From Pycnococcus provasolii (taxonomy: Eukaryota; Chlorophyta; Pseudoscourfieldiophyceae; Pseudoscourfieldiales; Pycnococcaceae): 64,000 nucleotides of DNA. The stretch is from assembly GCA_938743325.2 (NCBI GenBank), contig OW568886.1:552397-616396 (forward strand). Direction: 5' to 3'. Made by a program: the position numbers and the translations under genes. Positions 1 through 8,885 of the stretch are shown here, piece by piece. The notes under the pieces were generated by a model. The model saw only the letters and a program-made list of their open reading frames with translations. It was not told the DNA's origin and ran no database searches. Each line of letters begins with the position of its first letter. Positions within the stretch are counted from its first letter, which is position 1.

Positions 1-2021
1 TCGTCGAATGACGCAATCGCCAGCACCGCTCGCCTCCAGCCATTTTGCCACACATCATCGTCGGGCGCCATCAACGCGTCGAGGCGATGAATACATGCAA
101 CGAGCACGCGCCTCGCATCCCGCGCCGCGTGAGAGGGCATGCGTGGGCGCTTTTGACGAAGCCGGGCGCAAGCGAGGCATGCGGCCCATCCGCCGAGTGC
201 AAGCCAGACGACGCGATCTGACGCGTCGCCGCTGAAGAGCGCTGCCGCGGCTGTGGCGCACGCATGTGCCGGCGACGTGGACGTGGACGCGGCGCCGGCA
301 TCGGCGCCCGCCGTGTGCCGCGGCGCCGCCGTGGCCAGCCAGCCAATCGCTGCCAGCGCGACGTCCGTCAACACCACCGCGCTTGCACTTCGCTGAATGA
401 CGTCGCAGAGCGCGTGCGTGTGCGCCGCCGCGGCAGCATCCGCTTCCGCTCCACTATCCGATTGCGGGAAGAGTCGTTCCACGTGCGCAATTCCCGACGT
501 TGCATCTGACGCGAGTGCCAGGCGCTCGCTTGCACGTAGCAGCGCCGCGTGCGAGGAGTCCGCGCCGCTCACTTTCAGAACTCGGATGATGCGCTCGGCG
601 TCGGTGGATGCTGCGCTGTCCACTGCGAGATCCTCCGGTGGCGACTTGTCCGCGGCACTGGCGGCGAGACCTACGCACCGCGCCGCGCTGGCAGCTGCGA
701 GCAGCGACGCCGTGGCCGCGGCAGCGGATGCACCACGCGCACGAAGGACTCCTGCAGCAGTTTCCGCAGAGTCCGCGTCAGCATCGTCCAGAAACGTCGC
801 GGCGGCCGCTGACGCCGCAGCGTCGCGCACAGCCCTTGCGATTGGCGTCGTTGTCGCGGGCGCGTCGAGCGCACCTGGAAAGAGTGCTTTTGTAGCCTCG
901 AGGACGGCATCAGCATCGCGCCTCCGCTTCGAGCCTACTACGTCCGCTTCATGCTTCTGAGCCCCGCATGCGGCAAGCACCGCGGCGACGTGTGCGAACT
1001 GTGCCTGCGATGCCGCATCCGAGATTGCCTGTGGAGTCCACGCAGCACTCGGATTGCGCGCAACCGCCATAAGCGCCATCGCACATCCGCTGTCATCTCC
1101 CACGTGCGGTTGTGGTGCCGTGGGAGATGCGCCGGGTACCTCGTCCACCTGGCCCTGCTTCCTCCTCGTGGTGGGAAGCGCGCTCCACGATGCGTCATCC
1201 CTTGCCGACCGCGGTTGCGGCGAACCTGTCTGTGCATTTCGATCCTTCGCCGAGGCTTCCAGCGCAGCATTGAGGGCGTCGACGACTTTCTTCCGCGGCT
1301 CGACTGCGACAAACTTCTCGAACAGCAGCGCGTCACGGCACGCAGAGGCGTCCACACTTCCTCGTGATGAAGAGGCGATTTCTTCCGAGAATGCAAGGGC
1401 GTCGTCGTACTTGATGGTTGTCGTCGTCGCCGCCGTTCCGCCGGCACCGTTTCGCGCAACTCCGTCGCGTGTGCATGCGGCTGCGAGAGCCGCCCTGACA
1501 GCCATTTGAGCGGGCAGCAGCTTGTGCACCGTACCTCGTCTTGCGAGCGCGCACGCAACGACGAACGCTCGGAGCGGCGCGGGCATGCCTCCCGCCTCGC
1601 ACGCGATGCTGTCCACCTTCTCGGGCGTCCACACCGTATCTGCGCCATCTTCCGCAGCATCGATCGCCGCGGAAGCGCACAGCGCGAGCGTGCCTCTCTC
1701 TTTCGCGGACAATTTTCCAGGCACCGCGAGCAGCTCACGCGACGCGATGAAGGTTCCACCACCACCGGCACCACCACCGCCGCCGCCGGCTGCTGCAGCT
1801 GCTGCTGCGGCTGCTGCGGCGGCAGGAGGTGACGTCGTGGACGGCGATGGTGCCAAGGCGGCGGCGATGGTGGCGTCGGCGCACTGCACGGCAATGAGTC
1901 TTATGTGCGACGAGGAGGCGACATCCCAAGTTGGGCTTATTTCTGCCTCCCGCGCTTCTTGCGGGAGAGTGAGCAGGTACTCCCACCACACGCGAGGCGT
2001 TGGTGCGTCGGCGGCCGCCAT
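1..2021 (-). CDS. Large Ala-rich protein, 3' end cut by window edge
   Basis: I translated the minus strand from the ATG at 2021 and found no stop down to base 1, so at least 673 codons are present and the C terminus lies outside the window. The start MAAADAPTPRVWWEYLL follows an A/T-rich stretch. Residues about 67-90 are a low-complexity poly-Ala then poly-Gly run. The rest is rich in Ala, Asp and Arg with regular helical-looking segments, as in helical-repeat proteins, but I recognise no family motif. Long plus-strand ORFs over the same stretch are antisense shadows. Function unknown. Existence of the gene is well supported by codon use and unbroken frame. Confidence 0.7.
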   Translation of the reverse strand, partial: MAAADAPTPRVWWEYLLTLPQEAREAEISPTWDVASSSHIRLIAVQCADATIAAALAPSPSTTSPPAAAAAAAAAAAAGGGGGGAGGGGTFIASRELLAVPGKLSAKERGTLALCASAAIDAAEDGADTVWTPEKVDSIACEAGGMPAPLRAFVVACALARRGTVHKLLPAQMAVRAALAAACTRDGVARNGAGGTAATTTTIKYDDALAFSEEIASSSRGSVDASACRDALLFEKFVAVEPRKKVVDALNAALEASAKDRNAQTGSPQPRSARDDASWSALPTTRRKQGQVDEVPGASPTAPQPHVGDDSGCAMALMAVARNPSAAWTPQAISDAASQAQFAHVAAVLAACGAQKHEADVVGSKRRRDADAVLEATKALFPGALDAPATTTPIARAVRDAAASAAAATFLDDADADSAETAAGVLRARGASAAAATASLLAAASAARCVGLAASAADKSPPEDLAVDSAASTDAERIIRVLKVSGADSSHAALLRASERLALASDATSGIAHVERLFPQSDSGAEADAAAAAHTHALCDVIQRSASAVVLTDVALAAIGWLATAAPRHTAGADAGAASTSTSPAHACATAAAALFSGDASDRVVWLALGGWAACLACARLRQKRPRMPSHAARDARRVLVACIHRLDALMAPDDDVWQNGWRRAVLAIASFD

Positions 2022-2222
2022 AGATATATTTAGATTCGGCAAGTGCAGAGGAAAGGTGCAGAGGAACCCAAAAAACCCAACCCCGAAACCGAACCCCGGA
2101 TTTCTGTAACTATCCAGGTTTACCCGAAACCGAACCCCCTTCTGCGAAAACCCCATCCAAAAACAGCTCTTTAAAAACGTTACGTTACAGCGGCTTACAG
2201 CTTGCACTTCTCGACCACCCTA
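2022..2222. promoter_or_regulatory. Short intergenic with repeated C-rich/A motif
   Basis: This is the 5' region of the truncated Ala-rich gene and the 3' side of the sialidase-like gene. Positions about 2075-2140 carry several copies of a CCCGAAACCGAACCCC-like motif, the reverse complement of a GGGGTTCGG motif seen near other gene starts here. A promoter role is inferred. Confidence 0.3.
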
Positions 2223-3710
2223 CTAGAGAGCGCGCGGGTCGAGCGTGGCGTGCTTGATGCCCTTGCGGTCGTACGTGTACGTCACGTGCAGCAGCCCGCT
2301 CGACCGGCCAAGCGACACGCTGGGATAGCTAAACTCCGGGCCCATGGACTGGCCTTGTTGCAGCTTTGTTTTCGTCGCATCTTCGAGCACGCAAGCAACG
2401 CGCCAGCTATCGAGGTTGCGCGTGCCGCTCACGCTCACCACCAGACGACTGCGGCTGTACGCGTCGTCGCTCTTGACGCTGTTGTCCGATCGGCTGCGCG
2501 GATCCCAGTCGTTGTGCACGACGACAAGCCGGCCGTCGGGCAGCATAGTGGCGTCCAGGCCACTGTTTGGGCATGGAACGGCGATTGCCCTCGCCGGCTT
2601 GACCCAAACGCTGCCCACGCGATTCTCGCTCACGGCCATCACGGCGTACTTCTTCCCCGGGTAGATCATGCGCTTGCGATTCTTCGGGTCCCGGTGCGGG
2701 TCAACCTTACGCTGCGTTCGAATGTCGTAGTCCGTCGCCGAGCGCGCCACCAGCGCGAGCAGTTGCGTTTCAGGATGCACGAAAAGCGAAGGCTGGATGG
2801 CGTTGCCGTCGTACGGAACGGGGCCGTATCGCGTCCAGCTCGACGCTCGGTTATCGTACGCGTCGACGAACAGCTGCCACTTGCGCTCGCGACCTCCCGT
2901 CGCGGTTGCCTTGCCGTACTCCTCCGTGGACGCGCCGCACAGCAAGCTCCACGCGTTTCTATCGGCGCTGGGCAGATCGTGCCACACGACGATGGGCGCG
3001 TTCTTCGCGCCGCAGGTGATGCCTTTCGGCAGGCTCTGCTCGCTGCCGAACGACTTGCCGCCGTCGTCGCTTCGCACGTAGTATCCCGCCCATTCGCTCG
3101 GGCTTGGACCGCGCTTGTAAAACAGAAGCGTCGTGCCGTTTGGTAGGTGCGCGAGCGCCGGATTCCACGTGGACATCTGGCCCTTGCACTTCGTCTCGAG
3201 CTTGCGGCCGCACGTTACGGGTGAGCTGTCGACGGCATCGACGACACGCCTCGGTGGCGTCCACTGGCTGCTATTCGACTCGCCCGCACGTGGCATGCGC
3301 AGAGTGCTTCTGTACACAGCGACGTCCGGCGCGTTCTCCTCGGTTCCCTGAAACCACGTTGCGACGAAGTCTCCGTCAGCCGAGGTCTCGACGATCGTCG
3401 ACGCGTGGCATTCGTACGGCTGGCCGGCTGTGGTGCCCGGCTTGCGCACGAATCGCTCGGCGATTATGGCACGTCGACTCGTCGTGAGGCTTGGCGGCAA
3501 GGCGTCGTTCGCGGCGTGCGCTTTCGAGCTCTTCGACGAGCCACCGCGCAAGGTTGGCCCACTCCCACCCTTCGGCGAGTACTCCGCGTGGTGGCCGGTG
3601 CGGTACGAAGCGTGCAGGAAAGGAAGCTTGTCGAGGTCGGAGGCCGCTAAGCACGGACGGACGGTGATGGCTGCTAGGCACAATAGAAGAAGCACAGCAG
3701 CGACGCGCAT
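2223..3710 (-). CDS. Secreted sialidase-like BNR protein
   Basis: The 495-residue product starts at the ATG at 3710; the longer frame upstream begins with GTG. Residues 1-22 (MRVAAVLLLLCLA...) form a signal peptide. About residue 100 has HASTIVETSADGDFVATWFQ, which resembles the N-terminal blade of BNR_2/sialidase-superfamily propellers. An Asp-box-like SDDGGKSF lies mid-protein, and the C terminus (YPSV, then LHVTYTYDRKGIKH) matches the closing blade of this family. Family members hydrolyse sialic or other glycosidic residues, though many homologues in algae and bacteria have no proven substrate. Probably secreted or in the secretory pathway. I did not verify every catalytic residue. Confidence 0.72.
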   Translation of the reverse strand: MRVAAVLLLLCLAAITVRPCLAASDLDKLPFLHASYRTGHHAEYSPKGGSGPTLRGGSSKSSKAHAANDALPPSLTTSRRAIIAERFVRKPGTTAGQPYECHASTIVETSADGDFVATWFQGTEENAPDVAVYRSTLRMPRAGESNSSQWTPPRRVVDAVDSSPVTCGRKLETKCKGQMSTWNPALAHLPNGTTLLFYKRGPSPSEWAGYYVRSDDGGKSFGSEQSLPKGITCGAKNAPIVVWHDLPSADRNAWSLLCGASTEEYGKATATGGRERKWQLFVDAYDNRASSWTRYGPVPYDGNAIQPSLFVHPETQLLALVARSATDYDIRTQRKVDPHRDPKNRKRMIYPGKKYAVMAVSENRVGSVWVKPARAIAVPCPNSGLDATMLPDGRLVVVHNDWDPRSRSDNSVKSDDAYSRSRLVVSVSGTRNLDSWRVACVLEDATKTKLQQGQSMGPEFSYPSVSLGRSSGLLHVTYTYDRKGIKHATLDPRAL

Positions 3711-3866
3711 CGTCGTCGTCGTCGGCGGCGGCGGCGTCACCAACGCGTGCGCGCGTGCGTTGACTTGTCGGAACGGGACCGATCGACGGATCCCGGTAGA
3801 CTTATTATTCGAGGGGGCGGGGGCGATTGGGGTTTTGGGGTCGGAAACAGAAGAAAGTCAATACTT
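3711..3866. other. Short spacer between two minus-strand genes
   Basis: This is the 5' flank of the sialidase-like gene and 3' flank of the HAD gene. It contains a G-rich GGGGTTTTGGGG stretch near 3830-3841, similar to G-rich blocks upstream of other starts in the window. Confidence 0.3.
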
Positions 3867-5198
3867 TTAGAAAGAAATGGCATCCACAGACTCGTCCTCC
3901 TCCAGCTGCGTCTGCGGCTCCACGCCCTGCTCATTCGCGAAGAGGTTCTTCAGGTTGACGAACGATAGGCGAGACACGTCGCGAAGCACCAAGTCCGCCG
4001 ACCCTAGCTCGTACGTCGGCTGACACGGTCCCGGAACCACGACGCACTTCATGCCCGCGTCGTGCGCGCCTTCGATGTGCGCGTTGCTCGTTCCGAACAC
4101 CACGCAGCGCACGGGCGGCCTTTCGATGAGCGTGCTTGCATAGTTGTACAGGTCGAGCCTGTCGTAGAAGTCCTCCGCGGCAACGAGGTGCTCGGAGAGG
4201 TGCTCGACTCCCGCGGCGGCGAGCGCGCTCTGCACGTCAGCGCGTGGGCGCGTGGAGGCGACGCACACGGGTGCGTCCGCCTCGTGCAGTGTGTTGAGGA
4301 ATTCCACCATGCCAGGCTGAAGCACGTCCACCTTGTCAGCCTGAAGGTTCCTGAATATGTTCTCCTTGACTTCGGACATGCGACGCACGGCGCTGGGCTC
4401 GCGCGCCCAGTGAAAGACTTCGCTCACGGCGACGTCGTTGCGCGCGTTCACCGCGCGGTCGAGCTGAAATTTGAGCGGCGGCGTCTTTCCTAGTTCCTCC
4501 GCCGCCATGAGCCACGCGGTTCGCTGGTCCGCCTCCTTGTTGGATAGCAGCACGCCGTCGAGTTCGACGACGGCGCCGAGCCACGCGGTTCCGAGCCGGT
4601 TGAGTCTCTGCAGAGGGTTGGCGAGCGAGGGATCGTCCGCGACGTTCTCGAGTATGCGCTGCTGCTGCTGCTGCTGCTGCTGCTGCGTCGACGACGACGT
4701 GGACGTGGACGGCGGCTCAGGTACGGATGCCGAGCTTCTGTCCGGCTGCTGCGCGTACTGCAGACTTGATTGTCTCTGGTACGCGACGGTGAGGTTGGGT
4801 ATGAAGCTGTTGTTTGGGCTTGACGAAGACGGCCCTGTATTTTGTGAGGCGTGTTCGAAGTACCTCGCTGGCGTGGTGATGACTCTGCTTATGTTTCTTC
4901 TTCTTGAAGATCGCACGGCACTTAGCGAGCGCGCGACCCACGACGAGTTGAACTGTTGCGAGATTTGAGAATGAGCTCCAGACGAAGATGACGACAGTTT
5001 TAAATCAGCAGCAGCAGGAGGAGGAACCACCCCATTAACCACCAAGTTTGAAGATGGACGCACCCGAGAGGACACACCCCCAAGAGAAGGAGCAACCCCA
5101 CACCCACCGCCAAGACCTGAAGTGTGCCCTGAAGAGGCGTGTGGTCCAGGATGCCGCTTCCATGTCGTGAACGTTGGAGGAGTCATTGTCGTGAGCAT
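3867..5198 (-). CDS. PYRP2: Plastid-type HAD phosphatase, PYRP2-like
   Basis: 443 residues. The C-terminal ~250 residues match the plant chloroplast PYRP2 type of HAD hydrolase, which dephosphorylates 5-amino-6-(5-phosphoribitylamino)uracil in riboflavin synthesis. Diagnostic segments are GAVVELDGVLL, AWLMAAEELGKTPP, CVASTRPRADVQSALAAAG, CVVFGTSNAHIEGAHDAGMK and ELGSADLVLRD. The nucleophile motif reads ExD rather than DxD; the plant orthologues are also non-canonical here as I recall them. The N-terminal ~190 residues are Ser/Pro-rich and contain nine Gln from a CAG tract, consistent with a targeting and linker region. The ATG at 5198 is the first in frame; M5 is an alternative. It diverges from the spliced gene at 5750. 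Confidence 0.75.
   Translation of the reverse strand: MLTTMTPPTFTTWKRHPGPHASSGHTSGLGGGCGVAPSLGGVSSRVRPSSNLVVNGVVPPPAAADLKLSSSSSGAHSQISQQFNSSWVARSLSAVRSSRRRNISRVITTPARYFEHASQNTGPSSSSPNNSFIPNLTVAYQRQSSLQYAQQPDRSSASVPEPPSTSTSSSTQQQQQQQQQRILENVADDPSLANPLQRLNRLGTAWLGAVVELDGVLLSNKEADQRTAWLMAAEELGKTPPLKFQLDRAVNARNDVAVSEVFHWAREPSAVRRMSEVKENIFRNLQADKVDVLQPGMVEFLNTLHEADAPVCVASTRPRADVQSALAAAGVEHLSEHLVAAEDFYDRLDLYNYASTLIERPPVRCVVFGTSNAHIEGAHDAGMKCVVVPGPCQPTYELGSADLVLRDVSRLSFVNLKNLFANEQGVEPQTQLEEDESVDAISF
4658..4686 (-). repeat. CAG/CTG microsatellite coding poly-Gln
   Basis: Nine consecutive CTG units on the plus strand are read as CAG (Gln) in the HAD phosphatase gene, between its leader and the catalytic domain. 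Length polymorphism is likely. Confidence 0.9.
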
Positions 5199-5749
5199 GG
5201 AGTGAGAATGGGAAGGAGCTTAATGCGGAGGGAGGGAGGGACGTGTTCGGGGCCCGGAGGGGAGGAGGGGAAGCAGTCCAGGGAAGGGAAGGGCTTGGAT
5301 CCGAACCCGGCCCCGGGGGGTTGATTCAACGCGTTGAGGTTTGTTCTTCGGGGGAATCCGGGGATCGCTGTTCAACCACAGACCACAGAGAAGGAAAGAA
5401 ACCCACCGAAGCACGCGTCCTTCAGATTTTTCCTCTCCCCTTCTCCTGGCACCAGGAGGACGGACAAGTTACTTTAGGACTTTAGGGTTTAGGGTTTTAG
5501 GGTTTTATTTTAGGGTTTTCGGGTTTTAGGGGTTTAGGGGTTTGGTTGGTTTGGTTTGGTTGGTTTGGGGTTTGGGGTTTAGGGGTTTTGCTTTTGTCTT
5601 GTTTTGGGGCTTTGGGTGGGTCTCCTTCTAAATACAGATTCTGCTTTCTTTTTGGGGGAGTTGTTTTTTGGCGTTATTATTTTTCTTCCCGACTCTCCTC
5701 TCTTCTCTTTCCAGCAGTTATTTTCCGCAAGCAAGAAAGAATTCTGCAC
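5199..5749. promoter_or_regulatory. Divergent promoter with degenerate TTTAGGG repeats
   Basis: This 551-bp gap separates head-to-head starts at 5198 (minus) and 5750 (plus). Positions about 5483-5590 are a run of degenerate TTTAGGG, TTTTAGGG and GGGGTTT units, followed by a T-rich and pyrimidine tract running to the plus-strand start. No protein-coding signal is visible. Confidence 0.55.
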
Positions 5750-6574
5750 ATGGCGTCGTCCGTGAAGACTCTTCGTGTGAAAATCGCGCACGGCGACCTG
5801 CGCCACGACGCAAACACGCTCACGGGGTTCGTGGAACTCAGTGTGAATGCCGACGGATCAGATACCATCGAAGATATCAAGAAGAAAATTGCGGTACGTT
5901 CTGTTTTGTTCGTCCTCTTAAGAGCCTTTTTTTTTCTCTTTTAAAGTGGATGTGCGTTACTCACATTATCCACATCCAAATGAATACAAAAAAAATACTA
6001 GGCAACGACGTCGGACGCCATCACGTACGACCAGCTTTTACTGGAGTTTGGGCCCAACGAAACCAAGTACGGGAAGACGTTCTACGACGACCCCGCGCAC
6101 GACGAAACCGCGCTGACGCTCGGAGACTACTCCGCACTTCACTGGATTGAGAAGTTCCCGCACTGGTATCTGCTCGCTCGACTCATACCGCCCGCACCAC
6201 CCATACCCGGATACGCAGCGCACAGGGCGGCGGCGCTGGGGAAAAACGAAGACCCGGACAAGGCGATTGAGGCGGCTATCCAGAAGGGCGAACTCCTTAA
6301 AATGGAGGACTACCCCGCGCCGTGGGGAAAGGCGCCGAAGCAGCCGTCGCTGCCGAAGATCTTCGAGCCTATCGCGGACCCAGACGAAGATGGACGCGTC
6401 TCAGGACCGAGCAGCTTTGGGCTTGGCGGAGAAGGGTCGTTCATCAAAACGGCAGGTGCGATGGCACCTGACGGAAAGAGGCTAGGTTACTCAGACATCA
6501 CCAGCACACCGACGCCCATGAAGGCGGGTGCGTTAGAAACGCCGCATGACAACGTCGCTGGACGCAAGCAGTAA
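5750..6574 (+). CDS. Two-exon conserved-looking protein with beta-grasp-like N terminus
   Basis: Exon 1 is 5750-5893 and exon 2 is 6002-6574; together they give 238 residues. The donor GTACGT at 5894 and the acceptor CTAG ending at 6001 make a phase-0, 108-bp intron, and the downstream frame continues cleanly (ATTSDAITYDQLLLEFG). Residues 1-48 (VKTLRVKIAHGDLRHD..., DTIEDIKKKIA) have the strand-strand-helix look of a ubiquitin-like beta-grasp fold. The middle contains YGKTFYDDPAHDETALTLGD and the Pro-rich LIPPAPPIPGY; the C terminus is Gly/Pro-rich. I do not recognise the family. No transmembrane segment or signal peptide is seen. The start ATG follows a pyrimidine-rich leader. Confidence 0.8.
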
Positions 6575-6659
6575 GGCGTTCTTTGTATTGCAAAACAGAA
6601 AAAGAAAAGAAAAAACGATTTCATCTCTAGAAATTTACATACACACATACACGTCGTCA

Positions 6660-6887
6660 TCACGTCTCCTTTTTCTGTTTCGTCACGTCTCCTTCAGTTT
6701 CATCCCCACCACCACCTCCACCACCTCCTCCTTCTCCTCCTTCTCCGCCACCGCCATAGATGGCATAGATGACGTAGACGAGCTGGAGCGCCGCGGCTAG
6801 GACGAGTCCGCACGTGATGAGGTTATCGACGAGAAGAGCGTGGGCGTGCGCGTCTTCGGCAAACGCGTGTGTGAGCAGAGGCGCCAT
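6660..6887 (-). CDS. Small single-pass membrane protein
   Basis: 75 residues starting MAPLLTHAFAEDAHAH. Residues about 20-44 (NLITCGLVLAAALQLVYVIY) form one strong transmembrane helix, followed by a Gly-rich linker of about a dozen Gly and a charged tail ending TKQKKET. It is head-to-head with the gene at 7015 (127 bp apart), which supports both starts. No family recognised. The low-complexity tail and short length leave some doubt, but the helix plus charged ends look genuine. Confidence 0.55.
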   Translation of the reverse strand: MAPLLTHAFAEDAHAHALLVDNLITCGLVLAAALQLVYVIYAIYGGGGEGGEGGGGGGGGGDETEGDVTKQKKET

Positions 6888-7014
6888 GCACGCATACCTT
6901 ACTAAGAACTACGACTCCAAAGGCAAAGCACGAGGTCGAGGGGAAAAAAAAAGAGGACAATTTTCGGGGTTTGACTTCGCCGGTCCCGCACTTTTCTGTT
7001 CTGTTCGGACAGCC

Positions 7015-8718
7015 ATGGCCAACGTGGCGCCTCCGTCCTCCTCCCACTCCCCCTCCCAGCCGCCGCATCCCTCGGCGTCAGCCGACCAGACTCAGACGCA
7101 GTTCGCGCACGGCAGACGCAGGGTATCGCGTGGCTCCGTGGAACGCCGGCCTGCTCCCTCGCTCGCCTCGCACGACGCGCAGTCACCGAGTCAGAACGGC
7201 GACGCGCCGTCGTGCTCAGCCACGCCTCCTTTGGCGACGTCGTTGGAACTGGAATCAGCAGACGGCAGCCACCTTCCGTGCGTGCAGGAGTGCGTGTCGC
7301 GCTGCAGCGGAAACAACAGCCTCCCCGGCAGCACCAGCTTGTGGGGAGAGAAGTTTGACCAACGCACCGTACTCACCGTACTCACAACCTTCTTGCTCAC
7401 CGCGTTTGTGACGTACCTCTATTCCAGACGCAGCGGCAGGAGCAGAGGAAGAACGGCAAGTTCAACGCCAGAAAAGGAGGAAAGCGGCGCCGTGAAGGCG
7501 AAATCGAACGAAAATGAAACGCCAGACGCAGGAGCAACACCGACAACGTCGTCCTCGTCTCTGGCACGAGCACTTGCCCATGCCGTGGACGCCGTGCCTC
7601 TTTCGACGGAACAGCGCGCCGCCCTTTCCGGCGCTCTGGAAGGTGCCATGCTGCCGCACGAAATCGCCGCATTTCGCAACGCCCTGCCACCTCCTGATGA
7701 GAATGTCCTCATCGAACAGAATCACGAGACGAGCCAGTGGCACCTACCCTTGTCTCCGCTGCGTGGTGACAACTCGCCGACGACGTCATTCACGCTGACA
7801 AACAACAACAACGATGACGACGGCGACGGCGACAACGGCGCCGAAACGTGGGAACTCGCACGCACGCCGCCTCCTAATGCACGCACGCTCGCACGCACGC
7901 CTGGATCTTTGGATGCCAACGTGCTCTGTTCTCCCGAGCTTGCAGTCACGGCATTCTTCAAGGCGAAGGAGTTCACGCAGCGCGAGCGACACCACAAGGC
8001 GGAGCTGATGCAACAGGAGGCGGCGAATGCGACGCGACGGCATACCGCAGATGCCGCGCACGCAACCGCGCACGCAACCGCCAAGGGAAGCGAGGCGGCG
8101 GCGAGGCATGCTGACGCATTTTCCGCGGCGGAGGAGCGTCGGCGCGAGGAGATTCGCATTGCGGAGGTGGAGGCGGCGCTCGCGGACGATCTCGCAGTCG
8201 GCGTCTGTGTGGCGCTCGTTGTGCTCGGTGCCTTTGCGATGCGTGCGAGGGGTGAGGACGGTGGACCCGTGCTCGCTTGTGCCGCGGGAGCCGCGACGCG
8301 GCTTGCGGCGGTGCTGCCAGGAGCGATGCACGCGCCCGTGGCGCGCGCCGTGCTGAGCGCCTGCCGCGCTGCGCACGTTGCGGCGTCTTGGGCAAGCTTC
8401 GCGCTACTGGCGAGCGTGTGCGCAGGGGCTGTCTACAGGCAGAGTCCTCGCGGCGAGCCGAGCGCCGCGCGTGACGCCGCCGTGCTCGGCGCGCTCGGCA
8501 TGCTGGGCGGCATGCTTGGCGGCGCGGGCATCGCGAGCTGCGGTGGCGCGCCTGGCGCCTGGCGCGCCACCTGGATGGTGTTCTGCGCCGCGCACTGGTT
8601 TGCGCGCACGCTTCGAAGAAGTCTGGCGAAGGACGGCGCACTGTGGGCGCTCGCGAGACTGGTGCTCGCTCTCGTCCTGCCGTCGCTGTGCGCGAGCGCG
8701 CCGTTCGCCAGCTTGTAA
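7015..8718 (+). CDS. Multi-pass membrane protein of unknown function
   Basis: 567 residues from the ATG at 7015, which sits in a GCCATGG context; the frame is open further upstream but would overlap the divergent small gene. The N-terminal ~110 residues are Ser/Pro-rich and disordered. One helix (VLTVLTTFLLTAFVTYLYS) precedes a disordered acidic/Ser-rich region. An amphipathic Ala/Glu/Arg coiled stretch (AEERRREEIRIAEVEAAL) then leads into a C-terminal block of four or five hydrophobic helices (DLAVGVCVALVVLGAFAM, ASFALLASVCAG, GALGMLGGMLGGAGI, ALARLVLALVLPSLC). The order of disordered N terminus, coil and C-terminal helical bundle recalls plant CPR5-like proteins, but I could not confirm any motif, so function is left open. 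Confidence 0.72.
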   Translation: MANVAPPSSSHSPSQPPHPSASADQTQTQFAHGRRRVSRGSVERRPAPSLASHDAQSPSQNGDAPSCSATPPLATSLELESADGSHLPCVQECVSRCSGNNSLPGSTSLWGEKFDQRTVLTVLTTFLLTAFVTYLYSRRSGRSRGRTASSTPEKEESGAVKAKSNENETPDAGATPTTSSSSLARALAHAVDAVPLSTEQRAALSGALEGAMLPHEIAAFRNALPPPDENVLIEQNHETSQWHLPLSPLRGDNSPTTSFTLTNNNNDDDGDGDNGAETWELARTPPPNARTLARTPGSLDANVLCSPELAVTAFFKAKEFTQRERHHKAELMQQEAANATRRHTADAAHATAHATAKGSEAAARHADAFSAAEERRREEIRIAEVEAALADDLAVGVCVALVVLGAFAMRARGEDGGPVLACAAGAATRLAAVLPGAMHAPVARAVLSACRAAHVAASWASFALLASVCAGAVYRQSPRGEPSAARDAAVLGALGMLGGMLGGAGIASCGGAPGAWRATWMVFCAAHWFARTLRRSLAKDGALWALARLVLALVLPSLCASAPFASL

Positions 8719-8885
8719 CATGTTACTTCTAGGTAGACTATGTTTAGGGTATTAGCCTATTAGGGCTAGCTAGGGTTAGACCCCCGGGCCCGGAAAAAGG
8801 CGCCTCGCCTTTTTCCCTGTTTCCCTGTTCCGCCGGGCGTCCAAACTCCGAGGCTGTTCACGCACCATACTGTACTTCTCGCGAA
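8719..8885. promoter_or_regulatory. Spacer with TTAGGG-like degenerate units
   Basis: Between two plus-strand genes. It contains GTTTAGGG, TATTAGGG and CTAGGGTTAG units at about 8738-8778 and a GC-rich inverted AAAAAGGCG/CGCCTTTTT pair at about 8793-8813 that could form a small hairpin. Confidence 0.4.

Noticed and set aside
397-960. Plus-strand 187-codon ORF and similar plus ORFs to 2109
   Set aside because: They lie antisense to the continuous minus-strand gene 1-2021 and mirror its Ala/Arg-rich codons.
2202-3146. 314-codon plus-strand ORF over the sialidase-like gene
   Set aside because: Antisense shadow; the minus strand has a signal peptide and BNR motifs.
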